Assembly: GCF_023558375.1 (NCBI RefSeq)
Contig: NZ_CP083761.1
Span: forward strand, 558,001-622,000
Reading direction: 5' to 3'
DNA from: Chroococcidiopsis sp. CCMEE 29
GTDB taxonomy: Bacteria > Cyanobacteriota > Cyanobacteriia > Cyanobacteriales > Chroococcidiopsidaceae
Length of the DNA stretch: 64,000 nt
The first letter of the stretch is position 1, and every line of letters starts with the position of its first letter. A program made the position numbers and the translations under genes. The notes under the pieces were generated by a model. It was not told where the DNA came from. It searched no databases and was given only the letters and a program-made list of their open reading frames with translations. Of the stretch, positions 54,692 to 63,798 are shown one piece after another.

Positions 54692-55873
54692 TTAAAAAAC
54701 ACCAACCTTATCTGTCGCTTCCCACGGGAGGTCGATATCGGTTCTACCCACTTGACCATAAGCAGCGAGTTTTCGATAAAACCCACCTTTTCTCAGCGAA
54801 GGTAAGAATCTCAAATTAAACTGCTTGATGATGCCTGCCAGACGGAAATCAAAGTGCTTCTCCAGGAGTGCCGTGATTTCTTCATCAGGAATTTTGCCAG
54901 TACCAAACGTCTCTACTTGGACACTAACAGGTCTGGAAAGCCCAATGGAGTAGCTGAGTTGCACCTCACATTCATCTGCCAAGTTGGCTGCAACTACATT
55001 CTTAGCAGCATAACGGGCAGCATAAGCTCCCACCCTGTCTATCCGGATTGGGTCTTTTCCACTCAGAGCCGAGCCGCTATGCTTTGCGTATTCTCCATAG
55101 GTATCTACGTCATTCTTTCTCCCTGTGACGCCAGAATGAACCGATGGACCGCCGACGATTACTGGACCATCCGGGTTGATAAATATCCTCGTCTTTTCAT
55201 CCGGTTGAATTTCTTCATTCTGAAATACAGGATCGATGACTGTCGCTCGAATGTCGTCTTGGAGTTGCTTTAAATTAGGTGTCGATCGGCGGTTTTGACT
55301 GGCAATGACACCAATGCTGTGGATTCTGTGGGGTTTGCGGTTTTTATACTCAATCCCTACTTGAGTTTTGCCATCAGGGGCAAGATACGGCAGTACCTTT
55401 TGGAATTTTACCGTATTAAGTCGCCTTGCCAGTTTGTGCGCCAGCCAGATCGGCATTGGCATCAGATTAGACGTTTGATTGCACGCAAAACCAAAGACAT
55501 TCACGATGTTCTTGACTGGGATTTGCTCAATCTCTGCATCAGAGAGGTTTTTTTCATCAAAATCACGCTCCTCCCGAGGTAATTCTCTCAGGCTCGTCAA
55601 AATACTGCACGTCTTGCCGTTGAAATCTGGCTGGTCATAGCCAACCTGATCGATCACTTGCCTAGCTACGTTAGTGACATCGACGCTGACACCTGGCTCA
55701 AATCTGGCAGCGATGAAAACGACCGCTGTCGAAACGGCACATTCTGTAATTACCCTGGCGTAGGGGTCTTGCAGTAGGAAGCGATCGACGATCGCATCAC
55801 TGATCTGATCGCAGAGTTTATCAGGATGCCCCTCCGTTACGGACTCAGATGTGAACATAAAGTCTTTTTTCAT
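54692..55873 (-). CDS. metK: Divergent S-adenosylmethionine synthetase (MetK paralogue)
   Basis: 393 residues. It matches MetK in its ends: TEGHPDKLCDQISDA (H16, D18), 'PYLAPDGKTQVG' (K169), GRKNDVDTYG (R252, K253) and 'SGKDPIRIDR' (K273, D279). But the canonical GAGDQG motif, whose Asp118 holds metal, is replaced around residue 122 (VKNIVNVFGFACNQT), and the Asp of GPxGDxGLTGRK is His246 (GGPSVHSGVTGRK). It is therefore a separate subfamily whose activity on methionine and ATP is not certain; a canonical metK probably lies elsewhere. Its ATG overlaps the stop of the P-type ATPase gene (ATGA), showing translational coupling. Confidence 0.82.
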   Translation of the reverse strand: MKKDFMFTSESVTEGHPDKLCDQISDAIVDRFLLQDPYARVITECAVSTAVVFIAARFEPGVSVDVTNVARQVIDQVGYDQPDFNGKTCSILTSLRELPREERDFDEKNLSDAEIEQIPVKNIVNVFGFACNQTSNLMPMPIWLAHKLARRLNTVKFQKVLPYLAPDGKTQVGIEYKNRKPHRIHSIGVIASQNRRSTPNLKQLQDDIRATVIDPVFQNEEIQPDEKTRIFINPDGPVIVGGPSVHSGVTGRKNDVDTYGEYAKHSGSALSGKDPIRIDRVGAYAARYAAKNVVAANLADECEVQLSYSIGLSRPVSVQVETFGTGKIPDEEITALLEKHFDFRLAGIIKQFNLRFLPSLRKGGFYRKLAAYGQVGRTDIDLPWEATDKVGVF

Positions 55874-58851
55874 CTACTTTCACCTGGCGTAGTGTTCTTG
55901 GTGGCTTCATTTACTAACAACGGCAGCAAAGCACTACCGCCAATGACAATCCCATCCAAGGCATCAATTGGCGTAATTTTCAACAGGTTCCTTAGCCCCG
56001 GAATCGTTCCTGCCAGGAACTGAAGGGCAAAAGAACCCCCAAGGGCGGCAATTAGGTATGGATTATGTGGCAGTTTGTTTTCACCGAAATCAAAGATCGT
56101 GTGTTGTTGCGAACGGCTACTCAATGCCTGTAAGAGTTGCGCTGATGTCAAGCTCATAAAGGCGATCGTACTAGCTTGTGGACTAATACCATATCTAAGC
56201 AGACCGTACCCATAAGCACTAAGCGCACTCGCAGAAATAGTGCCTGCTTCAAACGCAATGCGCTGAAAGTCTGATGGCTGGATAATCGGCTCGTCAGGAT
56301 TACGGGGTGGTTGATTCAACACATCCGGTTCTGGTAGTTCCAGTGCCAAGGCAAGGGCAGGGAAAATGTCACTCACCAAGTTCAGCCACAGGAGTTGGAT
56401 GGCATTCAGCGGTTCACCCAAACCGGCTGCCGTTGCCACCGTCATCACCATGATTTCGCTCAGATTTGTAGCCAGCAGGAAATGAACTGATTTGCGGATG
56501 TTGTTATAGATCGTCCGTCCCTGACTGACAGCAACAATCATAGTTTCGAGTCTGTCATCTTCCAGCACAATGTCTGCAACTTCGCGAGCCACATCCGTTC
56601 CCGAATGACCCATTGCGACACCGACGTTAGCGGCTTTCAGGGCAGGACCATCATTAATGCCATCGCCCGTCATGGCAACTACCTTTCCGGCTCCCTGCAA
56701 CCCTTGAACGATCTGCAATTTATTGGCAGGACTGACCCTGGCAAATACATCTACTTTGTCATAGATAGCTTTCATTGCCTCTGGGTCAATATTGCTGAAA
56801 TCAGTTGAATCGAGGATTTCCAAATAATCAGCTTGGCTCAACTGTAACTCCTTCCCGATCGCATAGGCGGTGGCGCTCTGATCTCCGGTGATCATGACTG
56901 TATCAATGCCCGCCTGATGGAATTTAGCGATTAACTCTTTCACGCCGTTTCTAATCGGGTCTGCCATCCCAATCAGTCCTAGCCAGATCAGGTCTTGCTC
57001 AGAATTAACCTCCGCTTGTGTGCTATTAATCCGGTTGTAAGCCACTCCCAGGATTCGCAGCGCCTTACCTGCCAGACGATCGTTTTCGATTTCTAGCGCC
57101 TGTCTGTCTTCATCGGTGAGCGGTACCTCTTGCCCATCTACCCAACGGCGGTTGCACAGCGCCAAAACTTCAGCTGGGCTGCCCTTAACAGCGACTAATT
57201 TCTGGCTTTCATGAGTAGTATGCAGCGTACTCATAATGTTGCGGTTTTCAGCGCGTTGCCTGCTTTCCACCAGCGGAAACTTTGCTCTCAGCTCTGGTAC
57301 ATCAACTCCAGCAGCGATCGCCATATAGATCAGCGCATTTTCCGTAGAAGAGCCGTTAACAATATATTTCCCATCCTGCTTGCTAGCTTCACTCTCGTTG
57401 CAGAGAACTGAGATGTGAATCAGCTTGAGTAGGACATCGTAGTCATAAGGGTTGATGTCTTTGTCGTCCAAGATAAATCGGCTGTCAGTTACTCGTAGGT
57501 GTCCGATGTCTGTGTGTAGCTCAACAACAGACATTTTGTTCTCTGTGATCGTCCCAGTTTTATCTAGGCAAATCGTCTGCACAGAACCCAAAGCCTCCAC
57601 AGCACTAAGACCCCGAACCAGAACATTACGCTGCCGCATGTCTTGGATACCCAGCGCTAGGGTTGTAGTGGCGATCGTGGGTAGCCCTTCCGGTACCGCA
57701 GCAACGGCAAGGGAGATGGAAGTCTTGAGCATTTCCAGAAAACCATATCCTCGCCACAGCCCAATACCAAATACTAGACCGCACACTCCTGATCCGATCA
57801 GCACTAATTGACTACCAACCTCATCTAGCTGTCTGGCTAAGGGAGTTTCTGTTGCAGTTGCCTCGCTGACCAGGTTTTGGATCTGACCCATTTGGGTGAA
57901 TCTACCTGTTGCCACCACCACAGCTAGCCCCTGACCGCCGGTGACTAAAGTTCCTCTATAGACCATGTTCGTGCGATCGGCAAGCGGGATATGCCGATCG
58001 GTGAGAATTTTGACCGTTTTGGTAACGGGTATGCTCTCTCCAGTCAGGGCAGACTCATCTATACTCAGGTTTTCTGCCACGATCAACCTGGCATCTGCTG
58101 TCACGAACTTGCCAGGTTTAAGCACTAAAATATCCCCCACAACCACATCTGCGGCACTAATTTCCGTCTGGCTGCCATCTCGAATCACCAGGGTAGATGG
58201 ATTGACGTTAGTTTTGAGGGAATTAATAATTCGTTCAGACTGGCTTTCTGTTACATAACCGATCGCAGCATTAACACCAACAACACCCATAATCACCAGT
58301 GCATCCGCAAGTCCTCCAGTAGCAATTGAAACTGCAGCAGCAGCGGCGAGCAAAGCAACTGGCAGTGATCTGAACTGCTCAATTAAGATACTCAGATCGG
58401 AGCGAGTTTCTGCTTCAGATAGGACATTTGGTCCATATTTATTCAAAGTTTCTGTAGCAGCCTGGTTGGATAATCCAGTTGTTTTTGATGTCTTTAATGT
58501 CTCTAAGACGAAACCTACATCTTTAAGATGCCAGTCTTCTGGCTTTTGCTCTTCGGCATTAACAACAGACTTGCTGGATTTTCTAGGAATAGGTTGAGCT
58601 TGCGCCTTCTCACCCGGTTGCTGATATTTTGATACAGCCGTTTCAATCAATGAGGCGATTTGAGCAGGGCTAATATCTGGATTAAAAATAACAAGAACAT
58701 TGGCAGTTAAGGAGTTGGCACAAACATCTTTGATCTCTGCCTGCTGGGAAAGCGATCGCTCCACGTATCTTGTCAGTGGTTCTGAGCGGTAGAGTTCACT
58801 AACCTTATATCTAGCTCTTCCTTTTACAGCGGTATGGATTGCCTGAATCAC
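55870..58851 (-). CDS. Cation-transporting P2-type ATPase with N-terminal HMA-like domain
   Basis: 993 residues. An HMA-like region (about 1-75) precedes an autoinhibitory-type cation-ATPase N domain, the A domain with DESALTGES (about 272-280), P-domain 'CLDKTGTIT' (phospho-Asp about 442), and 'MTGDGINDGPAL'. Transport residues resemble Ca2+-ATPases: 'VAAVPEGLPT' (helix 4 Glu) and 'NLVSDIFPALALALE' (helix 6 Asp). Ca2+ or Mn2+ export across the plasma or thylakoid membrane is plausible; the metal is inferred only. Its last bases overlap metK. Upstream, DUF5132 and EcsC-like genes share direction, so a membrane-stress or metal module is suggested. Confidence 0.9.
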   Translation of the reverse strand: MIQAIHTAVKGRARYKVSELYRSEPLTRYVERSLSQQAEIKDVCANSLTANVLVIFNPDISPAQIASLIETAVSKYQQPGEKAQAQPIPRKSSKSVVNAEEQKPEDWHLKDVGFVLETLKTSKTTGLSNQAATETLNKYGPNVLSEAETRSDLSILIEQFRSLPVALLAAAAAVSIATGGLADALVIMGVVGVNAAIGYVTESQSERIINSLKTNVNPSTLVIRDGSQTEISAADVVVGDILVLKPGKFVTADARLIVAENLSIDESALTGESIPVTKTVKILTDRHIPLADRTNMVYRGTLVTGGQGLAVVVATGRFTQMGQIQNLVSEATATETPLARQLDEVGSQLVLIGSGVCGLVFGIGLWRGYGFLEMLKTSISLAVAAVPEGLPTIATTTLALGIQDMRQRNVLVRGLSAVEALGSVQTICLDKTGTITENKMSVVELHTDIGHLRVTDSRFILDDKDINPYDYDVLLKLIHISVLCNESEASKQDGKYIVNGSSTENALIYMAIAAGVDVPELRAKFPLVESRQRAENRNIMSTLHTTHESQKLVAVKGSPAEVLALCNRRWVDGQEVPLTDEDRQALEIENDRLAGKALRILGVAYNRINSTQAEVNSEQDLIWLGLIGMADPIRNGVKELIAKFHQAGIDTVMITGDQSATAYAIGKELQLSQADYLEILDSTDFSNIDPEAMKAIYDKVDVFARVSPANKLQIVQGLQGAGKVVAMTGDGINDGPALKAANVGVAMGHSGTDVAREVADIVLEDDRLETMIVAVSQGRTIYNNIRKSVHFLLATNLSEIMVMTVATAAGLGEPLNAIQLLWLNLVSDIFPALALALELPEPDVLNQPPRNPDEPIIQPSDFQRIAFEAGTISASALSAYGYGLLRYGISPQASTIAFMSLTSAQLLQALSSRSQQHTIFDFGENKLPHNPYLIAALGGSFALQFLAGTIPGLRNLLKITPIDALDGIVIGGSALLPLLVNEATKNTTPGESR

Positions 58852-59021
58852 GGAAATTTCTGCTTTTATGTGGTTACTAAATTTAAAGGAGCTAAGGACT
58901 CTCCCCTTTTAAACAAAGAAATTGAAATAAGAAAGTTTTGTATGTTTGGCTACGACGCGCATTCAACTTAGCAACTCCTCTACGAAGCTAGCGGTATTGC
59001 TTGAGCAAAGCGCGCTTTTAA

Positions 59022-59606
59022 CTAAGGAGTACCAGCATCCGCTGCTGTCTGCATTAACTCGGAGTCCGCTACTGGGTATAGGATTGACGGCGTGTCCCTG
59101 TGGTTAAGCTTGTTAAACGTATCAAAGGCATACCAAGCTAAGGTGTACCAAGGAATATCGTCTATCTCAAACCCCTTAGCTATTAACTGTCGCAGAGCAA
59201 GCGCACCCAATCCCAATGGCAGCAACAGCCTTAGATCGGCAACGCCATTGGTTATCCGTCCAACCTGTTCGTTGAGCGTAGACACGACATTGATAATCTC
59301 TACAGCTGCTTCCGACTCTCCCTCCCTCACCCAAGTCCTAACCGATTCAGAGCTTTGTTCTGCCTGGCGTTTCTCGGCGAGTTCAGCCCTGACTTCCGCT
59401 GCTAAATCATCAAACGTCTCTCCAGCTTCAGCAAGGGCTTCCTTACACCTTTCAGACAGTGCAATTCCTTCTTTAATCGCTGCTTTGACTAAAGGTTGAT
59501 TTATCCCTGCTGTAACCGGAAGCACCAGAGGGGCAAGGAACAACGCTTGAATTCCCTCAATGATTTCTGGAACTCCAACTTCTTCAAGATTTCGTTCAGG
59601 TGGCAT
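59022..59606 (-). CDS. DUF5132-type protein
   Basis: 194 residues. 'MPPERNLEEVGVPEIIEGIQALFLAPLVLP' and 'DDIPWYTLAWYAFDTFNKLN' look like the DUF5132 family often found beside P-type ATPase genes. A helical central part (about 45-110) is Glu/Ala-rich and might be a coiled coil. A short hydrophobic stretch near 22-38 could contact membrane. Function unknown. It lies 170 bp upstream of the ATPase start on the same strand. Confidence 0.7.
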   Translation of the reverse strand: MPPERNLEEVGVPEIIEGIQALFLAPLVLPVTAGINQPLVKAAIKEGIALSERCKEALAEAGETFDDLAAEVRAELAEKRQAEQSSESVRTWVREGESEAAVEIINVVSTLNEQVGRITNGVADLRLLLPLGLGALALRQLIAKGFEIDDIPWYTLAWYAFDTFNKLNHRDTPSILYPVADSELMQTAADAGTP

Positions 59607-59812
59607 AAGACTTTGCGGTTGGACACAGAGAACTTAAGGATAGTTAAATTGGTCCCTAACTTCCTCCATCCAAAGTTACAGAGATAGATTGTAGCGAGAT
59701 AACACCTTGTAGCCAGCAGCTATAGAAATAAAAGCAGGGGGAGCAAAAAAAGAATGAATTATGAGGAGTAGATTCAATTTTTGTCTTCAGCTTCATTCTT
59801 CTTAAAGTAGGT

Positions 59813-60670
59813 TCAAGCCACACTACGCTTCATTTGGAGATTAAACGTTTTTTTGACGAACTCTGGACCTGAATTTTCAAAATATTCAATTGCTAGCTTC
59901 CCTACAGCTTGTGTTGTCACCCAATCTACGCTACCCCCAATCACTGCGCCAATGACTGGAACTGCTACACCTAATGATTTTTGCAGTACTTTTTCTGCTA
60001 TTTTCTTACACCCTATTTTACACAATACTTCTGCTAAGTACTTAGAGATTTCTTTCATCCCGCAGTTAACAACTACTTTTTCCCCATACTTTGTAATAGC
60101 TTTTGCCGCATATTTGGGTCCTTCTTTAGCGACTAGCTGAATTGCTGATGTTTTGAAGGTATCTACTGTACTTAGGGTATATTGGTTTACTGCGTTTGCA
60201 GTTTCCACAATGACTAATTGTTTTAATTCTTCAATTGAGCCATTAGACATTAGTAATAGTATGGCTGTTTTAAGATCTGTGTTTTGTGGGGTATAGCCAT
60301 AAATATGACCAATGCATCTGATTGTAAAATCCTGAATTTTCCAGCCTTTAACAATATCCAGAGGAATTGTCACGGGTAAAGTAGCTAAGCTACCTAGACC
60401 TGTTACAGCTCCTAATAGACCATTATTGATAGATTGTTCATCTACTATTTTTTGGGCAAGTTCTCGCTGACTTAGCAAGGGATTATCTGAACGGAGCTTA
60501 TCTACATAAGTTTTCACTTCCTGTAGATCAGATACCACGAGAAAATCCATCAACGATGCAAGGCTATTCTCGAAAACTGGAACATCCATCGATGCCTCTA
60601 TATGTTTGCGTCTGATATTGAAAAATTGCAGGCAAAACTCTTCCCACTTGCTAGTAGGATGAGTGAGCAT
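59813..60670 (-). CDS. EcsC-like protein
   Basis: 285 residues. A hydrophobic Gly-rich hairpin near 90-115 (GAVTGLGSLATLPVTIPLDIVKGWK) and 'VQDFTIR'-like helical repeats resemble EcsC family proteins, which are membrane-associated and of unknown function. A second Gly/Val-rich hydrophobic segment (about 230-252) is present. It may belong with the DUF5132, P-type ATPase and MetK genes; the 206-bp gap to DUF5132 contains a short GCAGGGGGAGC repeat. Confidence 0.6.
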   Translation of the reverse strand: MLTHPTSKWEEFCLQFFNIRRKHIEASMDVPVFENSLASLMDFLVVSDLQEVKTYVDKLRSDNPLLSQRELAQKIVDEQSINNGLLGAVTGLGSLATLPVTIPLDIVKGWKIQDFTIRCIGHIYGYTPQNTDLKTAILLLMSNGSIEELKQLVIVETANAVNQYTLSTVDTFKTSAIQLVAKEGPKYAAKAITKYGEKVVVNCGMKEISKYLAEVLCKIGCKKIAEKVLQKSLGVAVPVIGAVIGGSVDWVTTQAVGKLAIEYFENSGPEFVKKTFNLQMKRSVA

Positions 60671-60960
60671 AATTAGTACGACTCGTCAGCTAGCACATTT
60701 TTGACTAAGCCATCGAAAGAGGTATACCTTACTGTTTAAATTTTTTAATGAAGTTGTCTTAACCAATCGAATTTTAGGATGAGGCGCTGAACAGCCGGGT
60801 TAATGAGAGGTTAAATTTTCGATAAGTTTATACAGCAAACTCCGCTCATTATGCTGTGCAGGTGTGTTTCTATACCTTTTTTGATACTCCGAAAGCTAGA
60901 TGCAGTTGCTGGCAGCTGGAGCAAATATGGTCGATAAATAAACTTTAAATTACGACAGCC
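60671..60960. other. Divergent intergenic region
   Basis: No gene is convincing here. AT-rich stretches suit promoters for the EcsC-like gene and the small plus-strand ORF. A 72-codon minus-strand frame across it looks like chance. Confidence 0.35.
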
Positions 60961-61107
60961 ATGAATACTGAAAAAGGAACAAATCCTAACAAAACTGAGC
61001 CTAACCCTACTAAAAACCCTTCCTTGCAATTTGGAATCAGCGTTTCTCTGGGAGTTTTAACCATTCTTCTTTTGGCTGCAAGTTATTACTACGGAATTAT
61101 CCACTAA
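60961..61107 (+). CDS. Small single-helix membrane protein (48 aa)
   Basis: An ATG frame of 48 codons. A polar Asn/Pro/Thr/Lys-rich head (MNTEKGTNPNKTEPNPTKNP) is followed by one membrane helix (about 24-45, GISVSLGVLTILLLAASYYYGI) and ends IIH. Its head-helix order suggests a bitopic protein. A strong hairpin terminator follows 14 bp after the stop, which supports a real transcript. No family is recognised; small proteins of this kind in cyanobacteria often join photosynthetic or transport complexes, but nothing here proves that. Confidence 0.6.
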   Translation: MNTEKGTNPNKTEPNPTKNPSLQFGISVSLGVLTILLLAASYYYGIIH

Positions 61108-61120
61108 TGGTATAAGAACG

Positions 61121-61155
61121 ACCGCACTCTACTTATGGTTGAGGGTGCGGTTTCT
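61121..61155. terminator. Hairpin terminator between small ORF and TonB receptor gene
   Basis: ACCGCACTC (61121-61129) pairs with GAGGGTGCGGT (61141-61151) with a 2-nt bulge; TTCTT follows on the plus strand and TTCTTATACC on the minus strand. It could end both convergent genes. Confidence 0.65.
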
Positions 61156-61174
61156 TAGTGAATTGAGGTTCTCC

Positions 61175-63337
61175 TCAAAAATTAGACGATATACCGACGC
61201 GGAAAGTTAAACCAGGCTGATAAATTCGATTGGCTTTTTCATAAGTTCTATCTGCTAGGTTTTCAAGAAACACTGTCAAACCAAGGTTTCTAGTGATAGG
61301 AATCCGTGCCCCCAAATCCAAATTCAGCCAAGAAGGCGAGAAATCTGTAGTACTTTCACCCGGATTGTTAAAGAAGGCTCTACGCGCACCACTGTGGTAA
61401 CTCGCAAACAAATTAACCTGCCAGCCTCCAGAGTTGTAACCGATCCCTAGTTGTCCCACTGAGTAAGGAACCAAGCCTAGCTGTAATCCTCTTTCTGGTC
61501 CGGTCTCAATCTTTGCATCTGTATAAGTATAGTTGAGGAACGTTGACCATTCAGGAGTTAGTTGCCATCTCAGCGCTGCCTCCAACCCGTTTGTGTTGAC
61601 AAGCCCAATATTAGCCCACCGACCAGCTTGGATACCGAGGCGGTCAGATAAACTACTTCCAAAGTAAGTAAACTGTCCGGTTAAATTTCGAGAAAAATTG
61701 ACATCCACTCCCGCTGTCCAAGAAGAACCTGTTTCTGGTTCTAGATCCGCGTTCGGTAACCAGTTGTGAACTGTGTCATAGATATACAACTGGTCTATAC
61801 CAGGATTGCGTTGTACTGAAGCCCAACTCCCACGCATAGCAACAGTTGGAGTAACAGCCCACCTTAAGCCTGTACTGGGGTTTAAGTAACTACCAAACTC
61901 ACTATTAAAATTCTGTCTCAACCCCAAATCAACCTGGAAGGTATCGCTGATATTCCAGGTATTGACAGCGAATAGCGCTGTATGAAACCTATCTCTATTT
62001 TCAGTTTCATTGAGGGCAATCCGATTAGGTGCTGTACTCAAAACATCACCATTTAAGAAGTTGTTTTGCAAGTCTATTCCCCAGGTCAGACGATTACTGG
62101 GAGTTGTTTGCCACTGGTGCTCTACTCTAGCTGTAATTGCTTGTGAATTCAGTGTGCCTGTACGGTAGTAGATATTTTGAGTCGGACCATAAGTGTTGAA
62201 ATAATCTTGGTTGTATGCAAGTGTAGTCCTGAGAATAGAATTTTCCCCGCCGCCAAGCAAAGTTCGCCAAGATAGCCCCACGTTGAATACATCATGATCT
62301 AGTCGGTCTGCTTGCAAAGGAAAACCAAAGTAAAGTAAACCCCGACGACTACTGATTTTATAAGCGTCTAAACTAAGAGTATTTCTAGAATTTAAATCAA
62401 GCGTTAGGCTGCCAAAGTAGTTGCTAGTTGCAGTGTCTCCGTTAAACAAACGACCTTCTGGATCTCGATTTGCTGCACCTCTAGGGACGCGATAATCGTT
62501 ATCTGCTGAATACTGCTCGTAGCCGAGGCTGTACCTTAAGTTGCCAGCTGAACCGCCGTAACTAGCCCGATAGTTTTCTTGATTGTAAGAGCCATATTCT
62601 ACTAGACCATTCAGGCTGGGAATTTCTTGTCCCTGTTTGGTGATAATATTAACAACTCCACCGAAGGCTTCAGAACCATACAGTGTGGAACTGGTGCCAC
62701 TAGATAACTCTACTCTTTCTATTGACTCTACTGGAATGCTATTTAGGTCAGTAGCGCCATGATAAGTATTGATATTGGTGTTAATCGGTCTACCGTTGAG
62801 TAAGAATACAGACTGATTGATAGAGTTTCCCCGGTAGTATGTACCTGTATGGATATCTGCGCCAAACCCAACATCGTTAATCGCAAATCCAGGAAGATTC
62901 CGTAATATTTCCGCTAAACTATTAGGATTTTGCTTTTGGATTTCTTCTTCAGTAATTACATAAACTGGAGAAGATGTTTGAGGAAAAAGCTCTCTTTCTC
63001 CCACTACCTGAATGAAAATGTCCAAATTATCTGTATAGGAGTCTGTTTCATTAGTGTTCGTTTCAGACTGGCTAACCTCCGATGCGGAAGGTTTTTGAGT
63101 TAGCACCTCAGCACTCATGTAGGGTAATTCTAACTGACTAAGATGAGGAATGTTTGAAATCGGTTGATCTGGCTGTGGATTTGACCTAGTGGAGAGGAGA
63201 GCGCGCAGATTTTGGTTAATGGCACTCGGCTTTGTCTGCTTCAGATCATTGGTAGGAAAATTTGGTTCTGCTAGGGCGACGGGGACAATACCCCAGCTAA
63301 TTAAAGCAAGGATAGGAATAAAAAAATACACTTTCAT
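61175..63337 (-). CDS. TonB-dependent outer-membrane receptor
   Basis: 720 residues. A signal peptide (about 1-23, IPILALISWGIVPVALA) and a linker are followed by a plug domain (about 118-230: VYVITEEEIQKQNPNSLAEILRNLPGF and 'GTSSTLYGSEAFGGVVNIITK') and a 22-strand barrel ending in aromatic 'FRVGISSNF', as outer-membrane proteins do. The cobalamin riboswitch-controlled HupE gene is divergent from it, so a corrinoid or cobalt-complex ligand is likely; siderophore uptake cannot be excluded. No minus-strand cobalamin riboswitch core was found before this gene. Confidence 0.9.
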   Translation of the reverse strand: MKVYFFIPILALISWGIVPVALAEPNFPTNDLKQTKPSAINQNLRALLSTRSNPQPDQPISNIPHLSQLELPYMSAEVLTQKPSASEVSQSETNTNETDSYTDNLDIFIQVVGERELFPQTSSPVYVITEEEIQKQNPNSLAEILRNLPGFAINDVGFGADIHTGTYYRGNSINQSVFLLNGRPINTNINTYHGATDLNSIPVESIERVELSSGTSSTLYGSEAFGGVVNIITKQGQEIPSLNGLVEYGSYNQENYRASYGGSAGNLRYSLGYEQYSADNDYRVPRGAANRDPEGRLFNGDTATSNYFGSLTLDLNSRNTLSLDAYKISSRRGLLYFGFPLQADRLDHDVFNVGLSWRTLLGGGENSILRTTLAYNQDYFNTYGPTQNIYYRTGTLNSQAITARVEHQWQTTPSNRLTWGIDLQNNFLNGDVLSTAPNRIALNETENRDRFHTALFAVNTWNISDTFQVDLGLRQNFNSEFGSYLNPSTGLRWAVTPTVAMRGSWASVQRNPGIDQLYIYDTVHNWLPNADLEPETGSSWTAGVDVNFSRNLTGQFTYFGSSLSDRLGIQAGRWANIGLVNTNGLEAALRWQLTPEWSTFLNYTYTDAKIETGPERGLQLGLVPYSVGQLGIGYNSGGWQVNLFASYHSGARRAFFNNPGESTTDFSPSWLNLDLGARIPITRNLGLTVFLENLADRTYEKANRIYQPGLTFRVGISSNF

Positions 63338-63562
63338 GCTATTTGTTGACTTTGGCGCAGCTAGATAACTAAAACACTGAGAAACACGGTGTTATCTTGA
63401 GTCAAATGGCTGGCGGCGTCAAAAGACAAACTGTCAAACTTCGCGACTACTCACCTCATGGTGGTGGTTTGGGGTTGATCGACAGGGGTTCTGAGCAGAA
63501 AAAATTTTAGGGAAATTATTTCTATCTTTGGGTTGCATTAATGATATTGTTGTCTTACTGAA

Positions 63563-63775
63563 TTGGTTCTGGTAATGACCAGTTATCAGAGGTAACGGGG
63601 AAAGTGCAGTGCAAGTCTGCCGCTGTCCCGCAACTGTGAACCGATTGTAGATTGTGGATTATAGATTAGGCGATACTTGGCTGAGATCAAAACACTTTGA
63701 TACTCACAAGTAACTGAATAATCCAAAATCCAAAATTGATTCAGCCAGGATGCCCGCCAATTCACTGCAACTGTT
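63563..63775 (+). ncRNA. Cobalamin riboswitch
   Basis: The core of the B12 riboswitch is clear on the plus strand: GGGGAAAGTGCAGTGCAAG (about 63597-63615) leads into TCTGCCGCTGTCCCGCAACTG (the conserved CCCGCnACTGT), and CAGCCAGGATGCCCGCC (63742-63758) is the 3' AGxCAGGAnnCCnGCC element. The variable region between them (about 63640-63740) contains TGTAGATTGTGGATTATAG and a TCCAAAATCCAAAATTG repeat, so an expanded arm. It should turn off the downstream hupE when adenosylcobalamin is bound. Confidence 0.92.
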
Positions 63776-63798
63776 TCGTCATCTGCGAGGTATGGATG

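Noticed and set aside
60811-61029. 72-aa minus-strand ORF
   Set aside because: It overlaps the plus-strand 48-aa ORF, whose helix and terminator make it the better candidate.
63338-63560. Minus-strand cobalamin riboswitch before the TonB receptor
   Set aside because: I searched for the CCCGCnACTGT core and GGAnnCCnGCC element on the minus strand and found neither.
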